NCBI GenBank assembly: GCA_009809945.1
Contig: WTPW01000578.1
Location: 247,559 to 311,558, forward strand
Direction: 5' to 3'
Origin: Gigaspora margarita
Lineage: Eukaryota > Glomeromycota > Glomeromycetes > Diversisporales > Gigasporaceae
Length of the DNA: 64,000 nucleotides
Below, piece by piece: positions 1 to 11,374 of the stretch. The first letter of the stretch is position 1, and every line of letters starts with the position of its first letter. The notes beneath the pieces are model-generated. The model ran no database searches. It saw nothing but the letters and a program-made list of their open reading frames with translations, and was not told the DNA's origin. The translations under genes and the position numbers were made by a program.

Positions 1-326
1 TTAGGCATCATTAACCTTAACCCCTAACCTTAATATCCTAATTGATAAAAATTATGAGGAGGAATTTTTGTGGAAGAGCTACTAACTATGGTATATAGTG
101 ATCTACAATTTAATTAAAAGGTACATCAATTTGCAAACCATGAATTTAAAATTTTTTGTTAAAAATTTTGAGAATTTATATTTGTACACTAGTATATAAA
201 TACAGGTATATTAATATCTCAAGATGCTAATAAGTTTTAGTATAAACTATAATGCTTCTAAGGTGATTATATCTAATTCTGGGGATCATTCCTAATTCTG
301 TGAATTATAATTTTCATGATATCTTA

Positions 327-750
327 TGATTTCATGATCCAATTTGAATAATTTTGGTATCATTTGAATTGTCTCACTAAGATGATTCTAACAGTACCAA
401 AATTAGCCAAATTAGGTCACAATATCCTAAGATATAAGATAAATTTATTATTTTTTAAAATTTAATATATTTTAATAGGATGGTGTATCTCATGATTCTG
501 TGATCCGATTTGGATAATTTTGATATCATTTAAATTGCCTCACTGAGATGAATCTAATAAGACAAAATCATCCAAATTGGATTACAGAATCCAGTAATAT
601 GAGTTGTTTTTTGTAATTAGATCTATTTCTGTGAGTTGTGTATTACATGACTCTGTGATCTAATTTAAATAATTTTAGCATTATTTGATCATCTCAGTGA
701 GATGATTCGAATGGTACCAAAATCATCTAAATTGAATTACAGAGTCCCAA
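327..750. repeat. Tandem trio of ~105-bp imperfect palindromes
   Basis: Three copies of one imperfect palindrome lie at about 327-434, 490-596 and 646-750, spaced about 160 bp apart. Each reads GATCCAATTTGGATAATTTT, then GGTA/TCATTTGAATT, then GTCTCANTGAGA at the centre, then the reverse complement. Related copies lie at 3,010-3,118, 3,187-3,301, 5,525-5,600, 39,781-39,895, 39,970-40,078 and 40,153-40,262. No coding potential is seen. The class of mobile element is not determined. Confidence 0.75.
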
Positions 751-1537
751 AATATATGGTCATAGAGAAAAATTGATTTTTTATACATACCTTAAATTAA
801 GCAGTCAATCTATTAATAAAATCTTGACTAATCTCTGTAAAAAATTTATAATATGTAATTTAGCATAATGAACATATTACTTAGCAAACTTTGTTCAATT
901 TATTTAACAAAAAATTATGTATATTATATATCATAAATTATACAGGTTGTAACCATTGTTTAAAATAGAAATTTTAATTTACTAGTACATGCACCTGTTA
1001 TAGAAAAAAATACCAGTTCAAAAAAAAAAACCTGTAAAAAATTTTTATATAAAGTAAGCACACGTATATATGTACCGGTTACTTCAAAAAATTCTAGATC
1101 ATGCACTGTTTGTTGCACCAGCCCAATTTTAAAATATCGGTATATGCAATATAAAAAATGGTAGATCCGGATTTTTATCTTGCTATTTTATATACTGGTT
1201 GTAACTTTTATTATTAAAAAAATTTTTTTAGTATATAAAATATAAAAAAAATTAACAGTTAAATAATAAATTGATTATATACTTAATATATTAAATCTTA
1301 CAAATAAATACAAATTTTTGAAGAACTTTTATATGTGACAAAAAAAATTCACGGAATAAGGTATGATCACCTTTATCCCAAAACTAATGCTAACTTTAAA
1401 TAAGGTTTAATTTTGGCTTAAAATTTATATGTTACATGGATCTGCAAATTGATTAATTAATAATTGTATTTCATATACTAGTGTACAATAAGAAATTTTC
1501 AAAATTTTTTATTAAAAATTTCGAGTTTATTTATATG
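751..1537. other. AT-rich stretch without recognised gene
   Basis: I see no credible reading frame or RNA gene here. The sequence is AT-rich with short A and T runs. An imperfect echo of the 120-190 sequence (AAATTTTTTGTTAAAAATTT) occurs near 1,495-1,525. Confidence 0.5.
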
Positions 1538-1859
1538 TACCGTATATATCTGAAAATAAGCTACTACCTAAAATAAGCTACCCCCCCTGATTTTTTTCAA
1601 AAATCTTAAAAACCCGTTAGCAGTTACTACATATAAAAGTCTAAATTTTACTAAGTAAACCTCAAAAGTGCTATTAAGTAAAGTTGTTCAAACATTAGAA
1701 TATACTTATAGTAAAAATTTGATATCATTTGGACAACTTTTTATTAGTATGTTTTTCAAGTTTTTCAAAAAACTCAATATTTTGAAAATAAGCTACCCTA
1801 CATTTTTTTGTATAATTTTTTGGCCAAAAAAGGTAGCTTATTTTTGGATACATTCGGTA
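1538..1859. mobile_element. Short TIR element with AATAAGCTACC termini
   Basis: The left end TACCGTATATATCTGAAAAT runs into AAGCTACC. The right end, reverse-complemented, is TACCGAATGTATCCAAAAAT running into AAGCTACC, so about 28 bp of terminal inverted repeat bound a 322-bp unit. A second pair of AATAAGCTACC motifs sits inside. The same terminus occurs near 22,766 and 49,342. It contains no transposase. TA at both outer edges would fit a Tc1/mariner-type target, but this is inference. Confidence 0.6.
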
Positions 1860-1864
1860 CTCTA

Positions 1865-2290
1865 AGGTATTGCACCTATTATGTAACCTATATAGATTAC
1901 CATAAATTCAAGATCTAGTATAATATTACAAGATCAGAAAAATTCAAAACAAATTTTTGAGTTTGACAAAAAATCACTCATTTTACAAGAAATTGCATAC
2001 TAAACCACCTTTTGTGCATTAATAAAAAGTTTTTCTTGACAGATTTTACTATATTTAAACACTAACTCTAACATAGTCCTCACCCTAACTCTAATCTAAT
2101 ACATACAATATTGGTACTACTATTTTTGTATGTAATATTATATAATTAAAATAAAGCGTACAAAAATTTAATGTACTTTATGGATAACATTTACATTAAT
2201 TCAAAAATTTTATTTAAAAAATTTTTTATTTAATTTTTTGAAAAAATTTAGATATGCTATGGCCAATGTGCAATGCTATAAAAATATATA
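1865..2290. repeat. Decayed repeat with CTAACCCTAA-like core
   Basis: The stretch shares a long degenerate stretch with 2,690-2,880: an AGATCAG...GAAAAATTCAAAACAAA block, then TTTTCTTGNNNGATTTTACTATAT, then CTAAC-rich sequence. Ends may be the TTGCACC near 1,870 and GTGCAATG near 2,267, which are weakly inverted. No gene is seen. Confidence 0.4.
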
Positions 2291-2650
2291 AGGCAAATAT
2301 GGATATTGTGGCAAAGTTAGCAGTTCCTATTAGTAAAATTTGTTTTAAACCCTAACTTTTTTATAAATTTTAACTTATTATTATAGATTCTAATCCACTC
2401 TAAAAAAAACAAAAAATGGGTATTTATATAGTTTATTCTTGGGTTCTTTAAGTGNGCATAATTGTAATTAGTAAGAGTGATGTAGCAAACTAAAGATTAT
2501 TTACTTTATAATACTCTTTATAATTACTATTGTACTGTACATATACTAATTTTATAACAGTGTTTATTATAAAAACAAAAAACTATTACTGTAAGGGCAT
2601 CTATAAATAACGTTATATTTGAGGGGGGTTCCCTAAAATATAACATTTTT

Positions 2651-2949
2651 TCGCACATATGAAATGTGTGCCAGGTTAGTGCCAGACAACCAATTAGATT
2701 TCAAGATCAGGATAACATTACAAAAACAGAAAAATTCAAAACAAACGTTCGTCTTGAAAAATTTGCATAAAAAATCACCTCTCGTGCTTTAATTAAAAGT
2801 TTTCCTTGAACGATTTTACTATATATCTTGCTAACATTTAACCTTAATACAAAAGCTAACCTTAACATTAATGAATTTTAAGAATTTTGCACATTTTGAT
2901 GTGTGATCGGCAATATGCATAACCTGGCACACATTTCATACGTGCCATT
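2651..2949. mobile_element. ~300-bp TIR element (MITE-like) with telomere-like core
   Basis: Left arm GCACATATGAAATGTGTGCC then AGGTTA is mirrored by the right arm (reverse complement GGCACGTATGAAATGTGTGC then CAGGTTATGCA) at about 2,915-2,949. The interior carries the TTCCTTGNNNGATTTTACTATAT block followed by AACCTTAA-type repeats shared with 1,865-2,290. It has no ORF. It is a non-autonomous inverted-repeat element of unassigned superfamily. Confidence 0.6.
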
Positions 2950-3009
2950 TTTTCAATAAGTTGAGGGATCAAAAAAATAAAATTTAATTTTTTTATAAAA
3001 ATTTGTCTA

Positions 3010-3301
3010 AAACCTGATCCAGATGTCCAAATTGGATGTTTTTGGTACCATTTGAATTGTTTTGAGGAGAGGATTTGAATAGTACCAAGATTATTTGATT
3101 TGGATCATTGGATCATATTTATTAACAAAATACTATTGGTTATTATGTTTTCTTATAAATTACTATAAAATCAATAGTTTTTGTGAATAACTCTTGATCC
3201 AGTAATCCAAATAAAATGATTTTGGTACCATTGGATTTGTCTCATAGAGATGAATTGAATAGTACCAAATTATCCAGATTCAGATTGGATTACTAGGTCA
3301 T
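3010..3301. repeat. Two further copies of the ~105-bp palindrome
   Basis: Copies at 3,010-3,118 and 3,187-3,301 share the TTTTGGTACCATT left arm and AATAGTACCAA right arm with the trio at 327-750. They are about 175 bp apart, so this family again occurs as closely spaced copies. Confidence 0.65.
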
Positions 3302-3619
3302 AATATATCCAAGTTTTTGTAAAATTATATATATAAACATATGGATTTTTAAAATTTATTTTTATATAGTCTAGGGGGGTCAAGAGCTACTATGTAGGGG
3401 CACATAAACATTATTTATAGATGCCCCTAAACTGCTGTATAAACAACCTGGGCTTGTTACATTCTACCAAAAAAATTAATTAGTAAAAAAAGAAAATAAT
3501 TAGTAAAAATGGGGTCTGATATATGGAGGTTATTAATATTAGCAGTTTATTACTTGGATTACTATAGAACTATTACTTGGGTTTACTCTTATTCTTTAGC
3601 ATTTGTTTCTCTTTTTATG
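3302..3619. other. Spacer without recognised gene
   Basis: AT-rich spacer between the palindromes and the transposase remnant. I could not find inverted repeats that would mark the end of the neighbouring transposon. Confidence 0.4.
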
Positions 3620-5063
3620 TGCAGATTTATTTTTTTTGTGCTTTTTCTGACTCACATTCTACTCACTTTTTAGCAGCAGACTCTTTTTTCTGTTTTATTT
3701 TTAGCAACTCTTTTGCCTCTTCCAATTTCTATAAAGAGGCATCATGGGTGAGAAGATGAGCAAAAGCAATGGTTTCATTCTTTTTGAAAGTTGAGACTAA
3801 GATTTGATATTTTTATTAGCATTTGATTCTGTTGTTTGTGGAATTTGGTGAGCAGGATATTTGAGTACTATTTTTAGTAAACAGAAAACAGGATTTTTAT
3901 ATGTTTCTAGTTCTTCCTTTACTTCTGTAAAAATTTTTTTAATAACTCTTGTTCTTTTTTTAATATTTTAACCCATTCTTCAAGAGACTTAACATTTTTT
4001 TTAGTAATTCTATTTCTTTGGCAGTGCCTGCTTAAGTAGAGTATTTATTAATTGGTTAATAAGAGAAAATAATTGTTAGTGTTGATAATTCTTTCTCAGT
4101 TTTCTGAATGGGTTGAGACAAAGGTAATAGGTCATGTCATTTAGTTAATAGTAATGGGTCAAAAATAATCTGAACTAATTGTATTGGAATTAAAAGGCCA
4201 ATTCCTGTAATTCTGTAGGTATTGGTAATTGCTTCAGAGGTATAAGTTTTAATAAATGCTGGCCCAAGAATGCTAGCAAATTTATATTTGGCCAATACCT
4301 CCCCTTGGCATTCTTTATATATGATTAATAGAGGAATATAATTACTCAGGGCTAAGATTATTGGAACAACAGAAATATAATTATGTGCATTTCCATGTAA
4401 AACCTTATGAACTTAATGAGCACATTTTATGGTGAGAACATTTTGATTTTTGGAGAAATAACAAAACCAGTCTCATCTATATTCCAAATATGTTCTGTGG
4501 TAAGTGAATGTTCCTGAATTATCTTTTGTAATTTTTCAAAATAATCTTTTTTATTACTAAATTTGTTCATGAACATGCACTTCAGATAAAGCTTGGGCAT
4601 TCAAAAAGATAAGTCAGAATAATTCTTCATAAAATGGTCCACCATGCTCTACCCAGTCCTTTGTCACCAAATGGATGGAAACAAGAATTATTGTATACAA
4701 TCTCCATTACACAATAATCCACACCTGGTTTCATTAAACTAAAGCCTAGCCTTTGCATGTTTTTGCAATAACCTACAAGTTGTTCCTCCTTATGTTCAGT
4801 TAGGATTGTTGCAGGCCACAATGGTTATTGTAACTATTTTTTTTTTGCACATCTAAGTGTTGTTTCTGGAACTCCAAACTTTGTAGCAGTTGCATATATG
4901 CTGGACTAGCTAGCTCTTTTAAAGCAGCTTCAATAACTTCCTGACAGGTTTTTTCAGGCAACTTTATTTTTGGGACAGTTTTTTTATTGATTTTGGATTT
5001 GCATTTTGAAGCATTTTTTGTATTAGCTAACAATGTTTTTCCCATTGAGTTTATAATCCTCAT
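3620..5063 (-). pseudogene. Broken pogo/Tigger-type (CENP-B-like) DDE transposase
   Basis: Reading the minus strand from 5,063 gives, in order: EVIEAALKEL and, in a shifted frame, ATKFGVPETTLRCAKK (psq-type helix-turn-helix, about 4,845-4,945); a CENP-B/Tc5 type HTH block with EEQLVGYCKNMQRLGFSL and HPFGDKGLGRAWW (4,640-4,800); AQALSEVHVHE (about 4,570-4,605); then IWNIDETGF (about 4,456-4,482), whose Asp is the expected first residue of the DDE triad. Further down come VHGNAHNYISVVPIILA, LLIPIQLVQIIFDP (about 4,150-4,200) and an EEAKELLKIKQKKE tail (about 3,690-3,740). Several stops and frameshifts break the frame, so it cannot make active transposase. The family mobilises elements with TA targets by cut-and-paste. 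Tigger-like miniature elements at 8.4-9.2 kb may be relatives. The element's own ends were not found. Confidence 0.85.
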
Positions 5064-5524
5064 TATGGTACGATTTTATGATCTGAAGATGTTATATCTT
5101 TAATATTTATTTAATCCAACACTTTTATGTACAGTTGTTATGCAAAGTATTTAATAAAAAAAATAAAATAAATAAAATAAATCCATTTGGAAAAAAAATA
5201 AATAACCTAAAGTTGAATAAATGAGCGGGAGTTTTTTTTAACACACAAATCGCGAGATTACCGTGGATAAATGCGGGTGCAACATTGGAACTACTCTCTC
5301 TCTTTATTTGGAAATAACGCCCGGGCCCAATGTGCGTGAACCTATTATGTGGTACTATTATGAACTTGCACAATGTATAAACAAATTAGTACGAATCTAG
5401 AATATTGAAACATGTTATCGGATGCGGCATGCCAAATTTGTGTCGCAAGACCTTAATTTAATATTATTAAATAATTCGCCACACAAATACCACTATATTT
5501 TGTTTGTATTCCATAATTAAATCC
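5064..5524. other. Non-coding flank of the transposase remnant
   Basis: I see no gene. A short A-rich stretch (5,155-5,215) precedes a slightly more CG-containing stretch (5,225-5,450). Confidence 0.4.
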
Positions 5525-5600
5525 GTGTGAATTTTATATCATTCGACTCGTCTTAGTGCGACAAATTGAATGGTATAAAATTATTTTATTCTACTTGGTA
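5525..5600. repeat. Diverged copy of the ~105-bp palindrome
   Basis: GAATTTTATATCATTCGACT and CGTCTTAGTGCGACAAATTG followed by AATGGTATAAAATTA reproduce the arm-centre-arm layout of the 327-750 family, with more divergence. It keeps a CG at the centre. Confidence 0.5.
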
Positions 5601-5654
5601 AATCGTGTAATATATCAAATAAAGAACTATTCGCCACAATACCCACAATTACCT

Positions 5655-5970
5655 TATATCTCAAAATTTTACTAGAGTAACCACTGTCGAATTACTAAGC
5701 AAAAATACTCCTCTCGCGATTTTAACCTAATAACCCTAACCTTAATCATAATCCTAACCCTAATCATAACCCTAATTCTAAAATCTAACTCTTTTGTTTG
5801 AACAGTTAGTATTATGAATTCACTAACATGTAGTCGGTATTATAAAACTATATGCATCTCAAAATTTACTAGGTAACTCCTGTTGTGTTACTAGGCAAAA
5901 AGCTCCTCTCGCGATTTTACCCTCTAATCTTAATTTTAGCCCTAACCCTAATATTCATATGGTTACAAAA
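5655..5970. repeat. Two tandem units ending in CTAACCCTAA-type arrays
   Basis: Units at about 5,658 and 5,853 share TCTCAAAATTTTACTAG, ...TTACTANGCAAAAA, and CTCCTCTCGCGATTTT, each followed by degenerate telomere-like CTAACCCTAAYC sequence (5,726-5,775 and 5,923-5,955). The period is about 195 bp. It is interstitial and therefore not a telomere end. Confidence 0.65.
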
Positions 5971-8079
5971 TTTTTTTTATAAAAAAAAATACAAATCAAT
6001 TAATTCAAATTTTATTTATATTTGTTTAACATTTTATTTAAGCATTTATTATCATGAGCTAATAAAGATAAGATAATGATGAGAGAGCCTAAATTTCCCA
6101 CCATTTCGATTCGACGAAGTAAATTACGTCGTCTCACAAAAATCAAAAAAAAGTTAATAAAGAATTCATTGTTTTGTGCAGTCAAAACATTGTTAAAATT
6201 TTTAATCGTCAAATTATTTTCTTGAAAATAAATTTTGAAATCTTTTCGAACTGCCTTGTGAAAAATGTTGTTGCAAAATTACTTTATGAAAACAATGAAC
6301 CATAATTACTTTCATGAAAACATTAAACACAAAACTTTTCGCCAAATTACTACCGTGAGAATTGAACTCAAAATTTTTCACAAATTACTTTTGTGAGACA
6401 AAATTTATTGAACTCATAAAAAAATACATCCAATAATGATTTAATTATGAACTTAAAATTTTAAATCTGTATATACGTTATTAATTAGTTTAAAATGGGA
6501 TTTATGTAAAATGTTTTTATCTTACAGTATTGTTAGTTGGTATAAAAACAAGCTGAAATATTTAGTGACTTTTTTTTTTTTTTGCTTTGAATAAAAATTT
6601 ATTGTTCGTTTATAAATTTATTTAAATAATGCAAAAAAATACTATCAGTTAACAGAACTTAAGCATATGCTTATAAAAAAATATATATATTTAATGCTTA
6701 ATCCGTCTTATAAGTTACGTGTTTAGCGCAATTCTTTGATTTTATTCTCATTATTATAGGTAGTTCATGGTACAAATTCTGTCCGTGCAATTATTGTAAG
6801 ATTATTTGATCGATTACGCAAGGTTATTTATTAAACGCTATTAAATTTATGAATCACCAAATGCTAGTATTAAATAGCGAAAAGTTCTAAATAAATTTTG
6901 ATAAATACGCAATTGTTACAAAAGAATATTCGCAAAACATTTTATTAAAAATATATTTGGATGCAAAAAAAAAATTAAACATTTATCTTACGTGACTACA
7001 TTTTTTAATCTCGCGAATATTTCGTTAAATGAGAGTTAAAATTTTCATCCATCCAATAGGAATTATTAGGAAATTAGTAAATCCAGCATAGCGAGCTTTC
7101 ATTGTGATTGGATAATTTTTGTAGATAATCCCGTGATATCATAAAAATTTCATTGGTTAATCGAAATATTAGACTTTAACTAAATCGTCACGAATCAAGA
7201 AACTTTTACAGTACGTATTAAATAATTATATCTATGACGAAATTGAAACCAGCAGAAATTTTTATCATTAAATCTCGATAACTTTAAACCAAAACTGTAA
7301 TCTTGCCGCAAGCAAAATTCTGAAAATTCAAAATTTTATTTAAAAAAATCCTAATACATACGAATCAAAAAAGAAAAAAAAAAACGAACCAAAAACGAAA
7401 AAGTGAAAACAAGAACGAAAAATACAAGAAATAAATGGTTGAACTCTATTTTAAAAAGCTAATAACTAATAAAAAAAAAAAACAATCTGAACCAACTTTT
7501 CGTGCTTACTCCACTTTCAAACAGATCTTTATTTTTATTTAATAATCATTACGGGTTACAGTACCACTACTTCGCTTTAACTCTTCTTACGAATTCTATA
7601 AACCTTATACGTAACTCTCAACTTGATATTATTTGTTATATCCTAGATTATACATAGTCAAGTTTCTTTATTAGAAATAATTTTTCACAAATAAAGACAA
7701 CTTAAATTGCCAAGTTTAACGATTTATTTTACCTATAGGCTAAACTTAAATGTTCAAACATACCTCTCATCTAACTTCCGAATTACCTCGCGGTTTACTG
7801 AATTACTTTGACAGGATATAAGGTAAAGCTTGAACTTTTGAATTTTTTTTTTGTCTTAACTTCACCCGATTCATATTCGTGGCACCCGATCCATTCTTGC
7901 GACAGCAAATCGTTACTTTAATAAGATTTTGATATGATGAGATGATCTTCAAAATCAACCAATCATAATAAAGCCCGCTGTGCTAGTAAATCCCGATTCT
8001 GCATTGCAAATGGAATGGAAAAGTAATTTAAACTTGCTTAGTTTATGATCTTATAATAATTCATTCTCAGTCTCGTCCA
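5971..8079. other. Long AT-rich region without recognised gene
   Basis: I find no convincing coding sequence on either strand. There are several CCAAT/ATTGG-type pentamers (7,050-7,160, 7,950-7,965) and a TTTTGTGAGACAAAATT type short inverted stretch near 6,385. A (CGAA/AAC)-rich stretch lies at 7,375-7,430. The region could be intergenic or long introns of a gene I cannot recognise. Confidence 0.4.
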
Positions 8080-8214
8080 TGGAGATTTGCAAAGCAGTAA
8101 GTAGTACTTGCATTGCGGATTCGGTTCTTTCAATTCAATATCTAAACAAAAGGTGAAGTTTACTAGATCTCACATTAATTTCGATTAAGTAATTTTAGAT
8201 AAAGGTTTGCAAAT

Positions 8215-8364
8215 ATGCGATGGTTTACGATCCCTGTTAACGAAGAAGTACCACAATGTTACTTTAATTTGATGAAAGAATTCTGTGACAAAAAACTTGA
8301 AATCGAAAAAACTGTAAAATCTTCAAGAAATGACAAGGTGGCAGGAATATTCTGTATTAATTGA
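8215..8364 (+). CDS. Very short hypothetical ORF / candidate exon
   Basis: ATG at 8,215 opens 49 codons ending TGA at 8,362-8,364. The peptide begins MRWFTIPVNEEVPQCYFN and has a balanced, protein-like composition unlike the Lys/Asn/Phe-rich translations around it. It lies just upstream of the Tigger-like cluster, so it could be the remaining exon of a truncated gene. An alternative reading joins an ATG at 8,080 through a plausible GTAAGT...TTTTAG intron (8,097-8,198) into a different frame (ends around 8,275). No family is recognised. Either could be chance. Confidence 0.25.
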   Translation: MRWFTIPVNEEVPQCYFNLMKEFCDKKLEIEKTVKSSRNDKVAGIFCIN

Positions 8365-8455
8365 ACGAATCAGAAACCAATCATACTTTAATATGCGGTA
8401 GTTATCGTACTTGATTATTGAACAGATATAGTGGATCTTTTTTTGATTAGTTATA

Positions 8456-8898
8456 CAGTCGACCCTCTCAAAATCGGTATGCATGGTGGACAGGTTTTGT
8501 ACAGTCGACCCTCTCAAAATCGGTATGCATGGTGGACAGGTTTTGTATCAGTTTTGAGAGGTTATCGGATTTGAAAACATTCTCAAAATCGGTATGCATG
8601 GTGGACAGGTTTTGTATCAGTTTTGAGAGGTTATCGGATTTGAAAACATTACAAGCTTTTAGATTTATATAACTAGAACGGACTTGGTAGATTAATTTTT
8701 TATCAGATTTGACAGGTTATCAGTTTTGACAGGATCGGTTTTGAGAGGGTCAACTGTATCAGTTTTGAGAGGTTATCGGATTTGAAAACATTACAAGCTA
8801 TTAGATTTATATAACTAGAACGGACTTGGTAGATTAATTTTTTATCAGGTTTGACAGGTTATCAGTTTTAACAGGATCGGTTTTGAGAGGGTCAACTG
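8456..8898. mobile_element. Rearranged cluster of Tigger-like MITEs
   Basis: CAGTCGACCCTCTCAAAATC termini occur at 8,456 and 8,502. The matching inverted termini, ending AGAGGGTCAACTG, occur at 8,756 and 8,898. The outermost ends are flanked by TA. Blocks of about 46, 78 and 145 bp are duplicated internally (GGTATGCATGGTGGACAGG three times, ACTAGAACGGACTTGGTAG twice), so this is one element that was expanded by internal tandem duplication. The terminus CAGTYGACCC and TA flank match pogo/Tigger-type elements. There is no coding capacity. Confidence 0.8.
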
Positions 8899-9045
8899 TA
8901 ATAGTAAGAATCGTACCGGGTAGAAATTGCTATCAAATATGATAATACTTGATAAAGATTTTTTTCAACGAGTACAAACTCTAATAAATATATGTAAAAA
9001 ATGCTGGTGAATAAAATATTTTAAAATCTATTTTCTGAAATAAAA

Positions 9046-9221
9046 CAGTTGACCCTCTCAAAACCGATCCTGTCAAAACTGATAACCTGTCAAATCTGAT
9101 AAAAAATTAATCTACCAAGTCCGTTCTAGTTATATAAATCTAATAGCTTGTAATGTTTTCAAATCCCAAAACTGATACAAAACCTGTCCACCATGCATAC
9201 CGATTTTGAGAGGGTCGACTG
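9046..9221. mobile_element. Simple Tigger-like MITE, opposite orientation
   Basis: A single undamaged unit of about 176 bp starts CAGTTGACCCTCTCAAAACC and ends TTGAGAGGGTCGACTG followed by TA. It is the reverse complement of the basic unit at 8,456-8,898, without the internal duplications, and so shows the ancestral structure. Confidence 0.85.
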
Positions 9222-9557
9222 TAATTTTTTTGTCTAATTATCGCTTACACCATATCCCGAAATCCAGAAGCTTCGTTGTTACATAAAAAATTTTGTAAAA
9301 TATTTATATTTTTATTATTTACAACCATTTTAATACGAAATATAAAAAATAACTATATAATTATAAACTATCCAAATTAACATCAAAAAAAAGTTAGAAT
9401 TGAACAAGCAAGAAAAAAGAAAAACAACCCAAAAAAAAAAAAAATCTAATTTTAATACATTCAAATTTTTTAAATCAATGACAAATAAATCTTCCGAGTT
9501 GAACGACCTAATATTACAAAGTGCTAGCAATAAATTCTAAGTCTTAGTGTTGGCGCA
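9222..9557. other. Spacer with no recognised gene
   Basis: AT-rich sequence between the MITE and the 3' end of the TPR fragment, including an A-run at 9,425-9,445. It may include the 3' untranslated part of the TPR gene. Confidence 0.4.
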
Positions 9558-10410
9558 TCACTTGAGCATTTCTTTCAATATTGGTTCAATATTCATTGCT
9601 CTAGTTACATCGATAAGTCCTTCAAATTTTTTTCTCATGAGATAACTTCCTCGATAATATAATGCAGTTGGATCATCTGGTTCGATTTCCAATGCTTTAT
9701 TTAAATCTATAAGAGCCTCATCATATTTTTGCAAACAGAGATAGGCTTCACCACGACCTTTCAAGGCATAAAATTCATTTGGCTCAATCTCTAATACTTT
9801 ATTAAAATCTGCAATTGTCAATTNGTCTTTTTCCATACAGAGATAAGCTAACCCTCGATTTTCTATTACTGATGCATTTTATTTATAATCTAAAATTTCT
9901 ACCGATTTATTTAGATCCGAAAGAGCTTCATTATAACTACTATCCTACGATAAGTTTCACCTTGACTTCCTAAAGCTTTTGCATTGTTTGGTTCAATTTC
10001 AATTGCTTTATTTAAATTGGCAAGTGATTCCTCATATTTGCCTATCTGTCGATAAGCTTCTCCAACTCCATAAAGTAAATGCGTTATTTGTATCAATTTC
10101 TAATGCTTTATTTAAATCTTCAAGAGCCTTATCACATTTTTATAATAAACGATAAGTTGCCCCTCGGTATTGTAATGAAAATATATCATTTGATTCAATT
10201 TTTACTGACTTATTTAAATCGTTAAATGCATCATTATATCTTTGCAATTTTCCACATGAAGCACCTCGATATTTCAATGCAAATGCATCCTTCGGTTTAG
10301 TTTCCAAAAATTTGCTTAAATCTGCTATTGCTTCCTCACATTTACCCGCCTCGAAATAATTTGTTCCACTTTCTTTCAAATCCATTATAATATTTGTCAA
10401 ATTTCTTGAG
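9558..10410 (-). pseudogene. Tetratricopeptide-repeat (TPR) protein fragment, frameshifted
   Basis: Read on the minus strand, the three frames together give about eight 34-residue TPR units. Clear examples are YDEALIDLNKALEIEPDD near 9,670-9,725 and YEESLANLNKAIEIEPNN near 9,980-10,035, with the typical A..D.NKA.EI.PN pattern and the helix-B GRGEAY motif. At least two frameshifts (near 10,078 and 9,930) and stops (near 10,140 and 9,870) break the frame. It ends with a stop at 9,558. The upstream side runs directly into the foldback element at 10,430, so the N-terminal part is missing. TPRs form superhelical protein-binding scaffolds; in this fungal group they often follow a kinase domain, but none is visible here. 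One N (9,824) lies within it. Confidence 0.85.
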
Positions 10411-10429
10411 TATTGATAATGGGTGGCAA

Positions 10430-10730
10430 TTATTTCGCCGACAAACACTTCACCGGCATAACATTTCACCGACAAATATTCTCTGACAAGTTCATTTTAC
10501 TGACAGTTTATTTCACCGAAGCTCATTTCACCGACAAAGTAATTCTGGTCATTGTCATTAGTTCAGGGTAGGGTCAGAGTAGAATTAGAGGTAAAGTTAG
10601 TGTGCATTTTAAAAAAAAACGAGTCGGTGAAATGAGCTTCGGTGAAACAAACTGTCGGTAAAATGAACTTGTCGGAGAATATTTGTCGGTGAAATGTTAT
10701 GTCGGTGAAGTGATTGTCGGCGAAACAATA
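10430..10730. mobile_element. Foldback element built from TTCACCGACA motifs
   Basis: Left arm 10,430-10,540 and right arm 10,621-10,730 are near-identical inverted copies (about 110 bp each, only a few mismatches) around a spacer of about 80 bp. Each arm is a chain of TTYACCGACA-like motifs separated by 5-8 bases (for example CATTTCACCGACAAATATTC). It sits exactly where the TPR frame loses its N-terminus. Confidence 0.85.
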
Positions 10731-11180
10731 CAGACCGGTAACAGACTATATATACTATGTATAATATAAGAAATATATAATATATGTAATTAGTGTTTCG
10801 GGCGAAATCCATTTCCAAAATCCGAAAGGCGAAACCAAAATGCTCCCAAAGGCGAAATAAATCCGAAATTTCTGAAATGGGCGAAACTTCCGAAATCTGG
10901 CGAAACCTCCGAAACCCGGCGAAACCGAAATGGAGAAATTTCCGAAACTTTTTCGATTTTTTTTTTTTTTTACTTTTTTGGATTTCTATTGTTGTATTAC
11001 AGAATTATAAGTTAATTCATAATTTATTTTGTAATTACTAACATTAACTCTATGCGTTGACGATAGTCACGCTAGGGTTATTATCGCGAGGATAACCTGA
11101 TTTGTGGCTTATATGAAAAAGCAATAGTATATGATTGTATGCAATGAAGATTATAGATATACATGTGATAAATATTATAG

Positions 11181-11215
11181 GTACAGTACGTACGTACGTA
11201 CGTACGTATGCATGN
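11181..11215. repeat. (GTAC)n microsatellite
   Basis: About six ACGT/GTAC repeats, in the hAT-like interior. One N at 11,215. Confidence 0.9.
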
Positions 11216-11374
11216 GGCAGAGATTATAAAGATACATGTGGGAGTAAATGGTAAATCTCAGTGCTTTCTTACTTCGCTTGTATTGTCACTTGTTCTCTTC
11301 GATGCCCGATTATAATCTGGCTCCCATCCCCCCGCCCTCTCTCTCATTCATTGCACCTAGCGCCCTGCCTGTTG

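Noticed and set aside
3577-3759. 60-codon plus-strand ORF
   Set aside because: Antisense to the tail of the pogo-type transposase remnant.
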